Shown here piece by piece: positions 13,301-27,400 of a DNA stretch of 64,000 nt. Location of the stretch: assembly GCA_027186245.1 (NCBI GenBank), contig CP114481.1, positions 45,229,501-45,293,500 of the forward strand. The letters run 5' to 3'. Each line of letters starts with the position of its first letter. Positions within the stretch are counted from its first letter, which is position 1. The notes beneath the pieces are model-generated. The model did no database searches, was not told the origin of the DNA, and saw nothing but the letters and a program-made list of their open reading frames with translations. Origin of the DNA: Coriaria nepalensis (Eukaryota > Streptophyta > Magnoliopsida > Cucurbitales > Coriariaceae). Both the position numbers and the translations under genes were made by a program.

Positions 13301-16298
13301 CGAAAGCAATTCGACCGAATTCTATTTTTGCACTCCAAACACAAGTTTTGTGCATAACTTGCAAATGATCAATGCAAGGAAAGTGTGCATTCATTTAACC
13401 TTAAAATCATTTGAATGAGTCATTTCAAGTAAATAACTTATTCCAAAGCAATTCGAACGAATTCTATTTTTGCACTACAAACACAAGTTTTGCACATAAC
13501 TTGCAAATGATCAATGCAATGAAAGTGTGCATTCGTTTAACATTAAAATCATTTGAATTAGTCATTTCAAGTAAATAACTTATTCGAAAGCAATTCGACC
13601 GAATTCTATTTCTGCACTACAAACACAAGTTTTGTGCATAACTTGCAAATGATCAATGCAATGAAAGTGTGCATTCGTTTAACCTTAAAATCATTTGAAT
13701 GAGTCATTTCAAGTCAATATCTTATTTCAAAGCAAGTCGAACCAATTCTATTTTTGCACTCCAAACACAAGTTTTGTGCATAACTTGCAAATGATCAATG
13801 CAAGGAAAGTGTGCATTCATTTAACCTTAAAATCATTTGAATGAGTCATTTCAAGTAAATAACTTATTCCAAAGCAATTCGAACGAATTCTATTTTTGCA
13901 CTACAAACACAAGTTTTGCACATAACTTGCAAATGATCAATGCAATGAAAGTGTGCATTCGTTTAACATTAAAATCATTTGAATTAGTCATTTCAAGTAA
14001 ATAACTTATTCGAAAGCAATTCGACCGAATTCTATTTTTGCACTACAAACACAAGTTTTGCACATAACTTGCAAATGATCAATGCAATGAAAGTGTGCAT
14101 TCGTTTAACATTAAAATCATTTGAATTAGTCATTTCAAGTAAATAACTTATTCGAAAGCAATTCGACCGAATTCTATTTTTGCACTACAAACACAAGTTT
14201 TGTGCATAACTTGCAAATGATCAATGCAATGAAAGTGTGCATTCGTTTAACCTTATAATCATTTCAATGAGTCAATTCAAGTCAATATCTTATTTCTGAG
14301 CAAGTAGAACGAATTCTATTTTCGCACTTCAAACACAAGTTTTGCGCATAACTTGGAAATGATCAATGCCAAGAATGTGTGCATTAGTTTAACCTTAAAA
14401 TCATTTCAATGAGTCATTTCAAGTCAATATCTTATTTCAAACCAAGTCGAACGAATTCTATTTTGGCACTCCAAACACAAGTTTTGTGCATAACTTGCAC
14501 ATGATCAGTGCAAGGAAAGTGTGCATTCGTTTAACCTTAAAATCATTTGAATGAGTCATTTCAAGTAAATAACTTATTCCAAAGCAATTCGAACGAACTC
14601 TATTTTTGCACTACAAACACAAGTTTTGTGCATAACTTGTAAATGATCAATGCAATGAAAGTGTGCATTCGTTTAACCTTAAAATCATTTGAATGAGTCA
14701 TTTCAAGTCAATATCTTATTTCAAAGCAAGTCGAACCAATTCTATTTTTGCACTCCAAACACAAGTTTTGTGCATAACTTGCAAATGATCAATGCAAGGA
14801 AAGTGTGCATTCATTTAACCTTAAAATCATTTGAATGAGTCATTTCAAGTAAATAACTTATTCCAAAGCAATTCGAACGAATTCTATTTTTGCACTACAA
14901 ACACAAGTTTTGCACATAACTTGCAAATGATCAATGCAATGAAAGTGTGCATTCGTTTAACATTAAAATCATTTGAATTAGTCATTTCAAGTAAATAACT
15001 TATTCGAAAGCAATTCGACCGAATTCTATTTTTGCACTCCAAACACAAGTTTTGTGCATAACTTGCAAATGATCAATGCAAGGAAAGTGTGCATTCATTT
15101 AACCTTAAAATCATTTGAATGAGTCATTTCAAGTAACTAACTTATTCCAAAGCAATTCGAACGAATTCTATTTTTGCACTACAAACACAAGTTTTGCACA
15201 TAACTTGCAAATGATCAATGCAATGAAAGTGTGCATTCGTTTAACATTAAAATCATTTGAATTAGTCATTTCAAGTAAATAACTTATTCGAAAGCAATTC
15301 GACCGAATTCTATTTTTGCACTACAAACACAAGTTTTGTGCATAACTTGCAAATGATCAATGCAATGAAAGTGTGCATTCGTTTAACCTTAAAATCATTT
15401 GAATGAGTCATTTCAAGTCAATATCTTATTTCAAAGCAAGTCGAACCAATTCTATTTTTGCACTCCAAACACAAGTTTTGTGCATAACTTGCAAATGATC
15501 AATGCAAGGAAAGTGTGCATTCATTTAACCTTAAAATCATTTGAATGAGTCATTTCAAGTAAATAACTTATTCCAAAGCAATTCGAACGAATTCTATTTT
15601 TGCACTACAAACACAAGTTTTGCACATAACTTGCAAATGATCAATGCAATGAAAGTGTGCATTCGTTTAACATTAAAATCATTTGAATTAGTCATTTCAC
15701 GTAAATAACTTATTCGAAAGCAATTCGACCGAATTCTATTTTTGCACTACAAACACAAGTTTTGCACATAACTTGCAAATGATCAATGCAATGAAAGTGT
15801 GCATTCGTTTAACATTAAAATCATTTGAATTAGTCATTTCAAGTAAATAACTTATTCGAAAGCAATTCGACCGAATTCTATTTTTGCACTACAAACACAA
15901 GTTTTGTGCATAACTTGCAAATGATCAATGCAATGAAAGTGTGCATTCGTTTAACCTTATAATCATTTCAATGAGTCAATTCAAGTCAATATCTTATTTC
16001 TGAGCAAGTAGAACGAATTCTATTTTCGCACTTCAAACACAAGTTTTGCGCATAACTTGGAAATGATCAATGCCAAGAATGTGTGCATTAGTTTAACCTT
16101 AAAATCATTTCAATGAGTCATTTCAAGTCAATATCTTATTTCAAACCAAGTCGAACGAATTCTATTTTGGCACTCCAAACACAAGTTTTGTGCATAACTT
16201 GCACATGATCAGTGCAAGGAAAGTGTGCATTCGTTTAACCTTAAAATCATTTGAATGAGTCATTTCAAGTAAATAATTTATTCCAAAGCAATTCGAAC
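12891..16298 (+). repeat. 1,704-bp higher-order repeat (12-mer), two tandem copies
   Basis: Variants repeat exactly 1,704 bp (12 x 142) apart: GAACTCTATTTTTG at 12,891, 14,595 and 16,299; TGCACATAACTTGC at 13,207 and 14,911; and TATTTCTGAGCAAGTAG at 14,291 and 15,995. The copies are 12,891-14,594 and 14,595-16,298. Each also contains a smaller internal duplication of family B monomers with GCACATAAC and TTATTCGAAAGC, which shows nested amplification. Confidence 0.88.
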
Positions 16299-19200
16299 GA
16301 ACTCTATTTTTGCACTACAAACACAAGTTTTGTGCATAACTTGCAAATGATCAGCGCAATGAAAGTGTGCATTAGTTTAACCTTAAAATCATTTCAATGA
16401 GTCATTTCAAGTCAATATCTTATTTCAAACCAAGTCGAACGAATTCTATTTTGGCACTCCAAACACAAGTTTTGTGCATAACTTGCACCTGATCAGTGCA
16501 AGGAAAGTGTCCATTCGTTTAACATTAAAATCATTTGAATAAGTCATTTCAAGTAAATAATTTATTCCAAAGCAAGTCGAACGAATTCTTTTTTTGCACT
16601 ACAAACACAAGTTTTGTGCATAACTTGCAAATGATCAATGCAATGAATGTGTGCATTCGTTTAACCTTAAAATCATTTCAATGAGTCATTTCAAGTCAAT
16701 ATCTTATTTCAAAGCAAGTCGAACCAATTCTATTTTTGCACTCCAAACACAAGTTTTGTGCATAACTTGCAAATGATCAATGCAAGGAAAGTGTGCATTC
16801 GTTTAACCATAAAATCATTTGAATGAGTCATTTCAAGTAAATAACTTATTCCAAAGCAATTCGACCGAATTCTATTTTTGCACTACAAACACAAGTTTTG
16901 TGCATAACTTGCAAATGATCAATGCAATGAAAGTGTGCATTCGTTTAACCTTATAATCATTTCAATGAGTCATTTCACGTCAATATCTTATTTCGAAGCA
17001 AGTCGAACAAATTCTATTTTCGCACTTCAAACACAAGTTTTGCGCATAACTTGGAAATGATCAATGCCAAAAAAGTATGCCTTAGTTTAACCTTAAAATC
17101 GTTTCAATGAGTCATTTCAAGTCAATATCTTATTTCAAACCAAGTCGAACGAATTCTATTTTGGCACTCCAAACACAAGTTTTGTGCATAACTTGTACAT
17201 GATCAGTGCAAGGAAAGTGTGCATTCGTTTAACCTTAAAATCATTTGAATGAGTCATTTCAAGTAAATAACTTATTCCAAAGCAATTCGAACGAACTCTA
17301 TTTTTGCACTACAAACACAAGTTTTGTGCATAACTTGCAAATGATCAATGCAATGAAAGTGTGCATTCGTTTAACCTTAAAATCATTTGAATGAGTCATT
17401 TCAAGTCAATATCTTATTTCAAAGCAAGTCGAACCAATTCTATTTTTGCACTCCAAACACAAGTTTTGTGCATAACTTGCAAATGATCAATGCAAGGAAA
17501 GTGTGCATTCATTTAACCTTAAAATCATTTGAATGAGTCATTTCAAGTAAATAACTTATTCCAAAGCAATTCGAACGAATTCTATTTTTGCACTACAAAC
17601 ACAAGTTTTGCACATAACTTGCAAATGATCAATGCAATGAAAGTGTGCATTCGTTTAACATTAAAATCATTTGAATTAGTCATTTCAAGTAAATAACTTA
17701 TTCGAAAGCAATTCGACCGAATTCTATTTTTGCACTACAAAGACAAGTTTTGTGCATAACTTGCAAATGATCAATGCAATGAAAGTGTGCATTCGTTTAA
17801 CCTTAAAATCCTTTGAATGAGTCATTTCAAGTCAATATCTTATTTCAAAGCATGTCAAACCAATTCTATTTTTACACTCCAAACACAAGTTTTGTGCATA
17901 ACTTGCAAATGATCAATGCAAGGAAAGTGTGCATTCGTTTAACCTTCAAATCATTTGAATGAGTCATTTCAAATAAATAACTTATTCCAAAGCAATTCGA
18001 ACGAATTCTATTTTTGCACTACAAACACAAGTTTTGTGCATAACTTGCAAATGATCAATGCAAGGAAAGTGTGCATTCGTCTAACTTTAAAATTATTTCA
18101 ATGAGTCATTTCAAGTCAATATCTTATTTCAAAGCAAGTCGAACGAATTCTATTTTGGCACTCCAAACACAAGTTTTGTGCATAACTTGCAAATGATCAG
18201 TGCAAGGAAAGTGTGCATTAGTTTAACCTTAAAATCATTCCAGTCAGTCATTTTAAGTCAATAACTTATTTCAAAGCAAGTCGAACGAATTCTATTTTTG
18301 CACTACAAACACAAGTTTTGTGCATAACTTGCAAATGATCAATGCAAGGAAAGTGTGCATTCGTTTAACCTTAAAATCATTTGAATGAGTCATTTCAAGT
18401 AAATAATTTATTCCAAAGCAATTCGAACGAACTCTATTTTTGCACTACAAACACAAGTTTTGTGCATAACTTGCAAATGATCAATGCAATGAAAGTGTGC
18501 ATTCGTTTAACCTTAAAATCATTTGAATGAGTCATTTCAAGTCAATATCTTATTTCAAAGCAAGTCGAACCAATTCTATTTTTGCACTCCAAACACAAGT
18601 TTTGTGCATAACTTGCAAATGATCAATGCAACGAAAGTGTGCATTCATTTAACCTTAAAATCATTTGAATGAGTCATTTCAAGTAAATAACTTATTCAAA
18701 AGCAATTCGAACGAATTCTATTTTTGCACTACAAACACAAGTTTTGTGCATAACTTGCAAATGATCAATGCAATGAAAGTGTGCATTCGTTTAACCTTAA
18801 AATCATTTGAATGAGTCATTTCAAGTAAATAACTTATTCGAAAGCAATTCGACCGAATTTTATTTTTGCACTACAAACACAAGTTTTGTGCATAACTTGC
18901 AAATGATCAATGCAATGAAAGTGTGCATTCGTTTAACCTTACAATCCTTTGAATGAGTCATTTCAAGTCAATATCTTATTTCAAAGCAAGTCGAACCAAT
19001 TCTATTTTTATACTCCAAACACAAGTTTTGTGCATAACTTGCAAAAGATCAATGCGAGGAAAGTGTGCATTCGTTTAACCTTCAAATCATTTGAATGAGT
19101 CATTTCAAGTAAATAACTTATTCCAAAGCAATTCGACCGAATTCTATTTTAGCACTACAAACACAAGTTTTGTGCATAGCTTGCAAATGATCAATGCAAG

Positions 19201-21999
19201 GAAAGTGTGCATTCGTTTAACCTTAAAATCATTTGAATGAGTCATTTCAAGTAAATAACTTATTCCAAAGCAATTCGAACGAATTCTATTTTTGCACTAC
19301 AAACACAAGTTTTGTGCATAACTTGCAAATGATCAATGCAATGAAAGTGTGCATTCGTTTAACCTTATAATCATTTCAATGAGTCATTTCAAGTCCATAT
19401 CTTATTTCGGAGCAAGTAGAACGAATTCTATTTTCGCACTTCAAACACAAGTTTTGCGCATAACTTGGAAATGATCAATGCCAAGAATGTGTGCATTAGT
19501 TTAACCTTAAAATCATTTCAATGAGTCATTTCAAGTCAATATCTTATTTCAAACCAAGTCGAACGAATTCTATTTTGGCACTCCAAACACAAGTTTTGTG
19601 CATAACTTGCACATGATCAGTGCAAGGAAAGTGTGCATTCGTTTAACCTTAAAATCATTTGAATGAGTCATTTCAAGTAAATAATTTATTCCAAAGCAAG
19701 TCGAACGAATTCTTTTTTTGCACTACAAACACAAGTTTTGTGCATAACTTGCAAATGATCAATGCAATGAATGTGTGCATTCGTTTAACCTTAAAATCAT
19801 TTCAATGAGTCATTTCAAGTCAATATCTTATTTCAAAGCAAGTCGAACCAATTCTATTTTTGCACTCCAAACACAAGTTTTGTGCATAACCTGCAAATGA
19901 TCAATGCGAGGAAAGTGTGCATTCGTTTAACCTTAAAATCATTTCAATAAGTCATTTCAAGTAAATAACTTATTCAAAAGCAATTCGAACGAATTCTATT
20001 TTTGCACTACAAACACAAGTTTTGCGCATAACTTGCAAATGATCAATGCAATGAAAGTGTGCATTCTTTTAACATTAAAATCATTTGAATGAGTCATTTC
20101 AAGTAAATAACTTATTCGAAAGCAATTCGACCGAATTCTATTTTTGCACTACAAACACAAGTTTTGTGCATAACTTGCAAATGATCAATGCAATGAAAGT
20201 GTGCATTCGTTTAACCTTATAGTCATTTCAATGAGTCATTTCACGTCAATATCTTATTTCGAAGCAAGTCGAACAAATTCTATTTTCGCACTTGAAACAC
20301 AAGTTTTGCGCATAACTTAGAAATGATCAATGCCAAGAATGTATGCCTTAGTTTAACCTTAAAATCATTTCAATGAGTCATTTCAAGTCAATATCTTATT
20401 TCAAACCAAGTCAAACGAATTCTATTTTGGCACTCCAAACACAAGTTTTGTGCATAACTTGTACATAATCAGTGCAAGGAAAGTGTGCATTCGTTTAACC
20501 TTAAAATCATTTGAATGTGTCATTTCAAGTAAATAACTTATTCCAAAGCAATTCGAACGAACTCTATTTTTGCACTACAAACACAAGTTTTGTGCATAAC
20601 TTGCAAATGATCAATGCAATGAAAGTGTGCATTCGTTTAACCTTAAAATCATTTGAATGAGTCATTTCAAGTCAATATCTTATTTCAAAGCAAGTCGAAC
20701 CAATTCTATTTTTGCACTCCAAACACAAGTTTTGTGCATAACTTGCAAATGATCAATGCAAGGAAAGTTTGCATTCATTTAACCTTAAAATCATTTGAAT
20801 GAGTCATTTCAAGTAAATAACTTATTCCAAAGCAATTCGAACGAATTCTATTTTTGCACTACAAACACAAGTTTTGCGCATAACTTGCAAATGATCAATG
20901 CAATGAAAGTGTGCATTCGTTCAACATTAAAATCATTTGAATGAGTCATTTCAAGTAAATAACTTATTCGAAAGCAATTCGACCGAATTCTATTTTTGCA
21001 CTACAAACACAAGTTTTGTGCATAACTTGCAAATGATCAATGCAATGAAAGTGTGCATTCGTTTAACCTTAAAATCCATTGAATGAGTCATTTCAAGTCA
21101 ATATCGTATTTCAAAGCAAGTCGAACCAATTCTATTTTTACACTCCAAACACAAGTTTTGTGCATAACTTGCAAATGATCAATGCAAGGAAAGTGTGCTT
21201 TCGTTTAACCTTCAAATCATTTGAATGAGTCATTTCAAATAAATAACTTATTCCAAAGCAATTCTAACGAATTCTATTTTTGCACTACAAACACAAGTTT
21301 TGTGCATAACTTGCAAATGATCAATGCAAGGAAAGTGTGCATTCGTCTAACTTTAAAATCATTTCAATGAGTCATTTCAAGTCAATATCTTATTTCAAAC
21401 CAAGTCGAACGAATTCTATTTTGGCACTCCAAACACAAGTTTTGTGCATAACTTGTACATGATCAGTGCAAGGAAAGTGTGCATTCGTTTAACCTTAAAA
21501 TCATTTGAATAAGTCATTTCAAGTAAATAACTTATTCCAAAGCAATTCGAACGAACTCTATTTTTGCACTACAAACACAAGTTTTGTGCATAACTTGCAA
21601 ATGATCAATGCAATGAAAGTGTGCATTCGTTTAACCTTAAAATCATTTGAATGAGTCATTTCAAGTCAATATCTTATTTCAAAGCAAGTCGAACCAATTC
21701 TATTTTTGCACTCCAAACACAAGTTTTGTGCATAACATGCAAATGATCAATGCAAGGAAAGTGTGCATTCATTTAACCTTAAAATCATTTGAATGAGTCA
21801 TTTCAAGTAAATAACTTATTCAAAAGCAATTCGAACGAATTCTATTTTTGCACTACAAACACAAGTTTTGCGCATAACTTGCAAATGATCAATGCAATGA
21901 AAGTGTGCATTCTTTTAACATTAAAATCATTTCAATGAGTCATTTGAAGTCAATATCTTATTTCAAAGCAAGTCGAACCAATTCTATTTTTGCACTCCA

Positions 22000-24220
22000 A
22001 ACACAAGTTTTGTGCATAACTTGCAAATGATCAATGCAAGGAAAGTGTGCATTCATTTAACCTTAAAATCATTTGAATGAGTCATTTCAAGTAAATAACT
22101 TATTCCAAAGCAATTCGAACGAATTCTATTTTTGCACTACAAACACATGTTTTGCGCATAACTTGCAAATGATCAATGCAATGAAAGTGTGCATTCGTTT
22201 AACCTTATAATCATTTCAATGAGTCATTTCAAGTCAATATCTTATTTCAAAGCAAGTCGAACCAATTCTATTTTTGCACTCCAAACAGAAGTTTTGTGCA
22301 TAACTTGCAAATGATCAATGCAACGAAAGTGTGCATTCGTTTAACCTTAAAATCATTTCGATGAGTCATTTCAAGTCAATATCGTATTTCAAAGCAAGTC
22401 GTACGAATTCTATTTTCGCACTTCAAACACAAGTTTTGTGCATAACTTGGAAATGATCAATGCCAGGAATGTGTGCATTAGTTTAACATTAAAATGATTT
22501 CAATGAGTCATTTCAAGTCAATATCTTATTTCAAAGCAAGTCGATCGAATTCTATTTTCGCACTCTAAACCCAAGTTTTGTGCATAACTTGGAAATGATC
22601 AATGCCAGGAATGTGTGCATTCGTTTAACCTTAAAATCATTTGAATGAGTCATTTCAAGTAAATAACTTATTCCCAAGCAAGTCGAACAAATTCTATTTT
22701 TACACTCCAAACACAAGTTTTGTGCATAACTTGCAAATGATCAATGCGAGGAAAGTGTGCATTCGTTTAACCTTCAAATCATTTGAATGAGTCATTTCAA
22801 GTAAATAACTTATTCCAAAGCAATTCGAACGAATTCTATTTTTGCACCACAAACACAAGTTTTGTGCATAACTTGCAAATGATCAATGCAATGAAAGTGT
22901 GCATTCGTTTAATCTTAAAATCATTTGAATGAGTCATTTCAAGTAAATAACTTATTCGAAAGCAATTCGACAGAATTCTATTTTTGCACTACAAACACAA
23001 GTTTTGTGCATAACTTGCAAATGATCAATGCAATGAAAGTGTGCATTCGTTTAACCTTATAATCATTTCAATGAGTCATTTCAAGTCAATATCTTATTTC
23101 AGAGCAAGTCGAACCAATTCTATTTTTGCACTCCAAACACAAGTTTTGTGCATAACTTGCAAATGATCAATGCAACGAAAGTGTGCATTCGTTTAACCTT
23201 AAAATCATTTCGATGAGTCATTTCAAGTCAATATCGTATTTCGAAGCAAGTCGAACCAATTCTATTTTTGCACTCCAAACACAAGTTTTGTGCATAACTT
23301 GCAAATGATCAATGCAAGGAATGTGTGCATTAGTTTAGCATTAAAATCATTTCAATGAGTCATTTCAAGTCAATATCTTATTTCAAAGCAAGTCGATCGA
23401 ATTCTATTTTCGCACTCTAAACCAAAGTTTTGTGCATAACTTGGAAATGATCAATGCCAGGAATGTGTGCATTCGTTTAACCTTAAAATCATTTGAATGA
23501 GTCATTTCAAGTAAATAACTTATTCCAAAGCAAGTCGAACAAATTCTATTTTTACACTCCAAACACAAGTTTTGTGCATAACTTGCAAATGATCAATGCG
23601 AGGAAAGTGTGCATTCGTTTAACCTTCAAATCATTTGAATGAGTCATTTCAAGTAAATAACTTATTCCAAAGCAATTCGAACGAATTCTATTTTTGCACC
23701 ACAAACACAAGTTTTGTGCATAACTTGCAAATGATCAATGCAACGAAAGTGTGCATTCATTTAACCTTATAATCATTTGAATGAGTCATTTCAAGTCAAT
23801 ATCTTATTCCAAAGCAATTCGAACGAATTCTATTTTTGCACTACAAACACAAGTTTTGTGCATAACTTGCAAATGATCAATGCAACGAAAGTGTGCATTC
23901 GTTTAACCTTAAAATCATTTCGATGAGTCATTTCAAGTAAATAACTTATTCGAAAGCAATTCGACCGAATTCTATTTTCACACTACAAACACAAGTTTTG
24001 TGCATAACTTGCAAATGATCAATGCAATGAAAGTGTGCATTAGTTTAGCATTAAAATCATTTCAATGAGTCATTTCAAGTCAATAATTTATTCCAAAGCA
24101 ATTCGAACGAACTCTATTTTTGCACTACAAACACAAGTTTTGTGCATAACTTGGAAATGATCAATGCTAGGAAAGTGTGCATTCGTTTAACCTTAAAATC
24201 ATTTGAATGAGTCATTTCAA
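22000..24220 (+). repeat. 2.2-kb segment copied 11,786 bp away (33.79-36.01 kb)
   Basis: A run of rare variants matches a second site exactly 11,786 bp (83 x 142) downstream: AACATTAAAATGATTTC (AAAATGATTT at 22,491 and 34,277), CTAAACCAAAGTTTTG (ACCAAAG at 23,421 and 35,207), ATATCGTATTTC, TGCACCACAAAC and CAATAATTTATTCC. The order is kept and there is no net length change. The left edge is near 22,000/33,790 and the right edge near 24,220/36,010, where TTTCAAATAAATAAC and TTTCAAGTAAATAAC diverge. Confidence 0.88.
23254..23316 (+). other. Conversion-like patch inside the 11,786-bp duplicate
   Basis: Within the long duplicate (22.0-24.2 against 33.8-36.0 kb) this short stretch differs at many clustered sites. 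It reads CGAACCAATTC, TTTTTGCACTCC, CTTGCAAATG and GCAAGG, where the partner at about 35,040-35,102 reads CGTACGAATTC, TTTTCGCACTTC, CTTGGAAATG and GCCAGG. Sequence on both sides matches the partner closely. A tract of about 63 bp switching from family C to family A type is what gene conversion from another monomer would leave. Confidence 0.65.
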
Positions 24221-24439
24221 ATAAATAACTTATTCCAAAGCAATTCTAACGAATTCTATTTTTGCACTACAAACACAAGTTTTGTGCATAACTTGCAAAT
24301 GATCAATGCAAGGAAAGTGTGCATTCGTCTAACTTTAAAATCATTTCAATGAGTCATTTCAAGTCAATATCTTATTTCAAACCAAGTCGAACGAATTCTA
24401 TTTTGGCACTCCAAACACAAGTTTTGTGCATAACTTGTA

Positions 24440-27400
24440 CATGATCAGTGCAAGGAAAGTGTGCATTCGTTTAACCTTAAAATCATTTGAATAAGTCATT
24501 TCAAGTAAATAACTTATTCCAAAGCAATTCGAACGAACTCTATTTTTGCACTACAAACACAAGTTTTGTGCATAACTTGCAAATGATCAATGCAATGAAA
24601 GTGTGCATTCGTTTAACCTTAAAATCATTTGAATGAGTCATTTCAAGTCAATATCTTATTTCAAAGCAAGTCGAACCAATTCTATTTTTGCACTCCAAAC
24701 ACAAGTTTTGTGCATAACATGCAAATGATCAATGCAAGGAAAGTGTGCATTCATTTAACCTTAAAATCATTTGAATGAGTCATTTCAAGTAAATAACTTA
24801 TTCAAAAGCAATTCGAACGAATTCTATTTTTGCACTACAAACACAAGTTTTGCGCATAACTTGCAAATGATCAATGCAATGAAAGTGTGCATTCTTTTAA
24901 CATTAAAATCATTTGAATGAGTCATTTCAAGTAAATAACTTATTCGAAAGCAATTCGACCGAATTCTATTTTTGCACTACAAACACAAGTTTTGTGCATA
25001 ACTTGCAAATGATCAATGCAATGAAAGTGTGCATTCGTTTAACCTTAAAATCCTTTGAATGAGTCATTTCAAGTCAATATCTTATTTCAAAGCAAGTCGA
25101 ACCAATTCTATTTTTACACTCCAAACACAAGTTTTGTTCATAACTTGCAAATGATCAATGCAAGGAAAGTGTGCATTCGTTTAACCTTCAAATCATTTGA
25201 ATGAGTCATTTCAAATAAATAACTTATTCCAAAGCAATTCGAATGAATTCTATTTTTGCACTACAAACACAAGTTTTGTGCATAACTTGCAAATGATCAA
25301 TGCAAGAAAAGTGTGCATTCGTCTAACTTTAAAATCATTTCAATGAGTCATTTCAAGTCAATATCTTATTTCAAAGCAAGTCGAACGAATTTTATTTTGG
25401 CACTCCAAACACAAGTTTTGTGCATAACTTGCAAATGATCAGTGCAAAGAAAGTGTGCATTAGGTTAACCTTAAAATCATTCCAGTCAGTCATTTTAAGT
25501 CAATAACTTATTTCAAAGCAAGTCGAACGAATTCTATTTTTGCACTACAAACACAAGTTTTGTGCATAACTTGCAAATCATCAATGCAAGGAAAGTGTGC
25601 ATTCGTTTAACCTTAAAGTCATTTGAATGAGTCATTTCAAGTAAATAATTTATTCCAAAGCAATTCGAACGAACTCTATTTTTGCACTACAAACACAAGT
25701 TTTGCGCATAACTTGCAAATGATCAATGCAATGAAAGTGTGCATTCGTTTAACCTTAAAATCATTTGAATGAGTCATTTCAAGTAAATAACTTATTCCAA
25801 AGCAATTCGACCGAATTCTATTTTTGCACTACAAACACAAGTTTTGTGCATAACTTGTACATGATCAGTGCAAGGAATGTGTGCATTCGTTTAAACTTAT
25901 AATCATTTCAATGAGTCATTTGAAGTCAATATCTTATTTCAAAGCAAGTCGAACCAATTCTATTTTTGCACTCCAAACACAAGTTTTGTGCATAACTTGC
26001 AAATGATCAATGCAATGAAAGTGTGCATTCGTTTAACCTTATAATCATTTCAATGAGTAATTTCACGTCAATATCTTATTTCGAAGCAAGTCGAACAAAT
26101 TCTATTTTCGCACTTGAAACACAAGTTTTGCGCATAACTTGGAAATGATCAATGCCAAGAATGTATGCATTAGTTTAACCTTAAAATCATTTCAATGAGT
26201 CATTTCAAGTCAATATCTTATTTCAAACCAAGTCGAACGAATTCTATTTTGGCACTCCAAACACAAGTTTTGTGCATAACTTGTACATGATCAGTGCAAG
26301 GAAAGTGTGCATTCGTTTAACCTTAAAATCATTTGAATGAGTCATTTCAAGTAAATAACTTATTCCAAAGCAATTCGAACGAACTCTATTTTTGCACTAC
26401 AAACACAAGTTTTGTGCATAACTTGCAAATGATCAATGCAATGAAAGTGTGCATTCGTTTAACCTTAAAATCATTTGAATGAGTCATTTCAAGTCAATAT
26501 CTTATTTCAAAGCAAGTCGAACCAATTCTATTTTTGCACTCCAAACACAAGTTTTGTGCATAACATGCAAATGATCAATGCAAGGAAAGTGTGCATTCAT
26601 TTAACCTTAAAATCATTTGAATGAGTCATTTCAAGTAAATAACTTATTCAAAAGCAATTCGAACGAATTCTATTTTTGCACTACAAACACAAGTTTTGCG
26701 CATAACTTGCAAATGATCAATGCAATGAAAGTGTGCATTCTTTTAACATTAAAATCATTTGAATGAGTCATTTCAAGTAAATAACTTATTCGAAAGCAAT
26801 TCGACCGAATTCTATTTTTGCACTACAAACACAAGTTTTGTGCATAACTTGCAAATGATCAATGCAATGAAAGTGTGCATTCGTTTAACCTTAAAATCCA
26901 TTGAATGAGTCATTTCAAGTCAATATCTTATTTCAAAGCAAGTCGAACCAATTCTATTTTTACACTCCAAACACAAGTTTTGTTCATAACTTGCAAATGA
27001 TCAATGCAAGGAAAGTGTGCATTCGTTTAACCTTCAAATCATTTGAATGAGTCATTTCAAATAAATAACTTATTCCAAAGCAATTCGAATGAATTCTATT
27101 TTTGCACTACAAACACAAGTTTTGTGCATAACTTGCAAATGATCAATGCAAGAAAAGTGTGCATTCGTCTAACTTTAAAATCATTTCAATGAGTCATTTC
27201 AAGTCAATATCTTATTTCAAAGCAAGTCGAACGAATTTTATTTTGGCACTCCAAACACAAGTTTTGTGCATAACTTGCAAATGATCAGTGCAAAGAAAGT
27301 GTGCATTAGGTTAACCTTAAAATCATTCCAGTCAGTCATTTTAAGTCAATAACTTATTTCAAAGCAAGTCGAACGAATTCTATTTTTGCACTACAAACAC

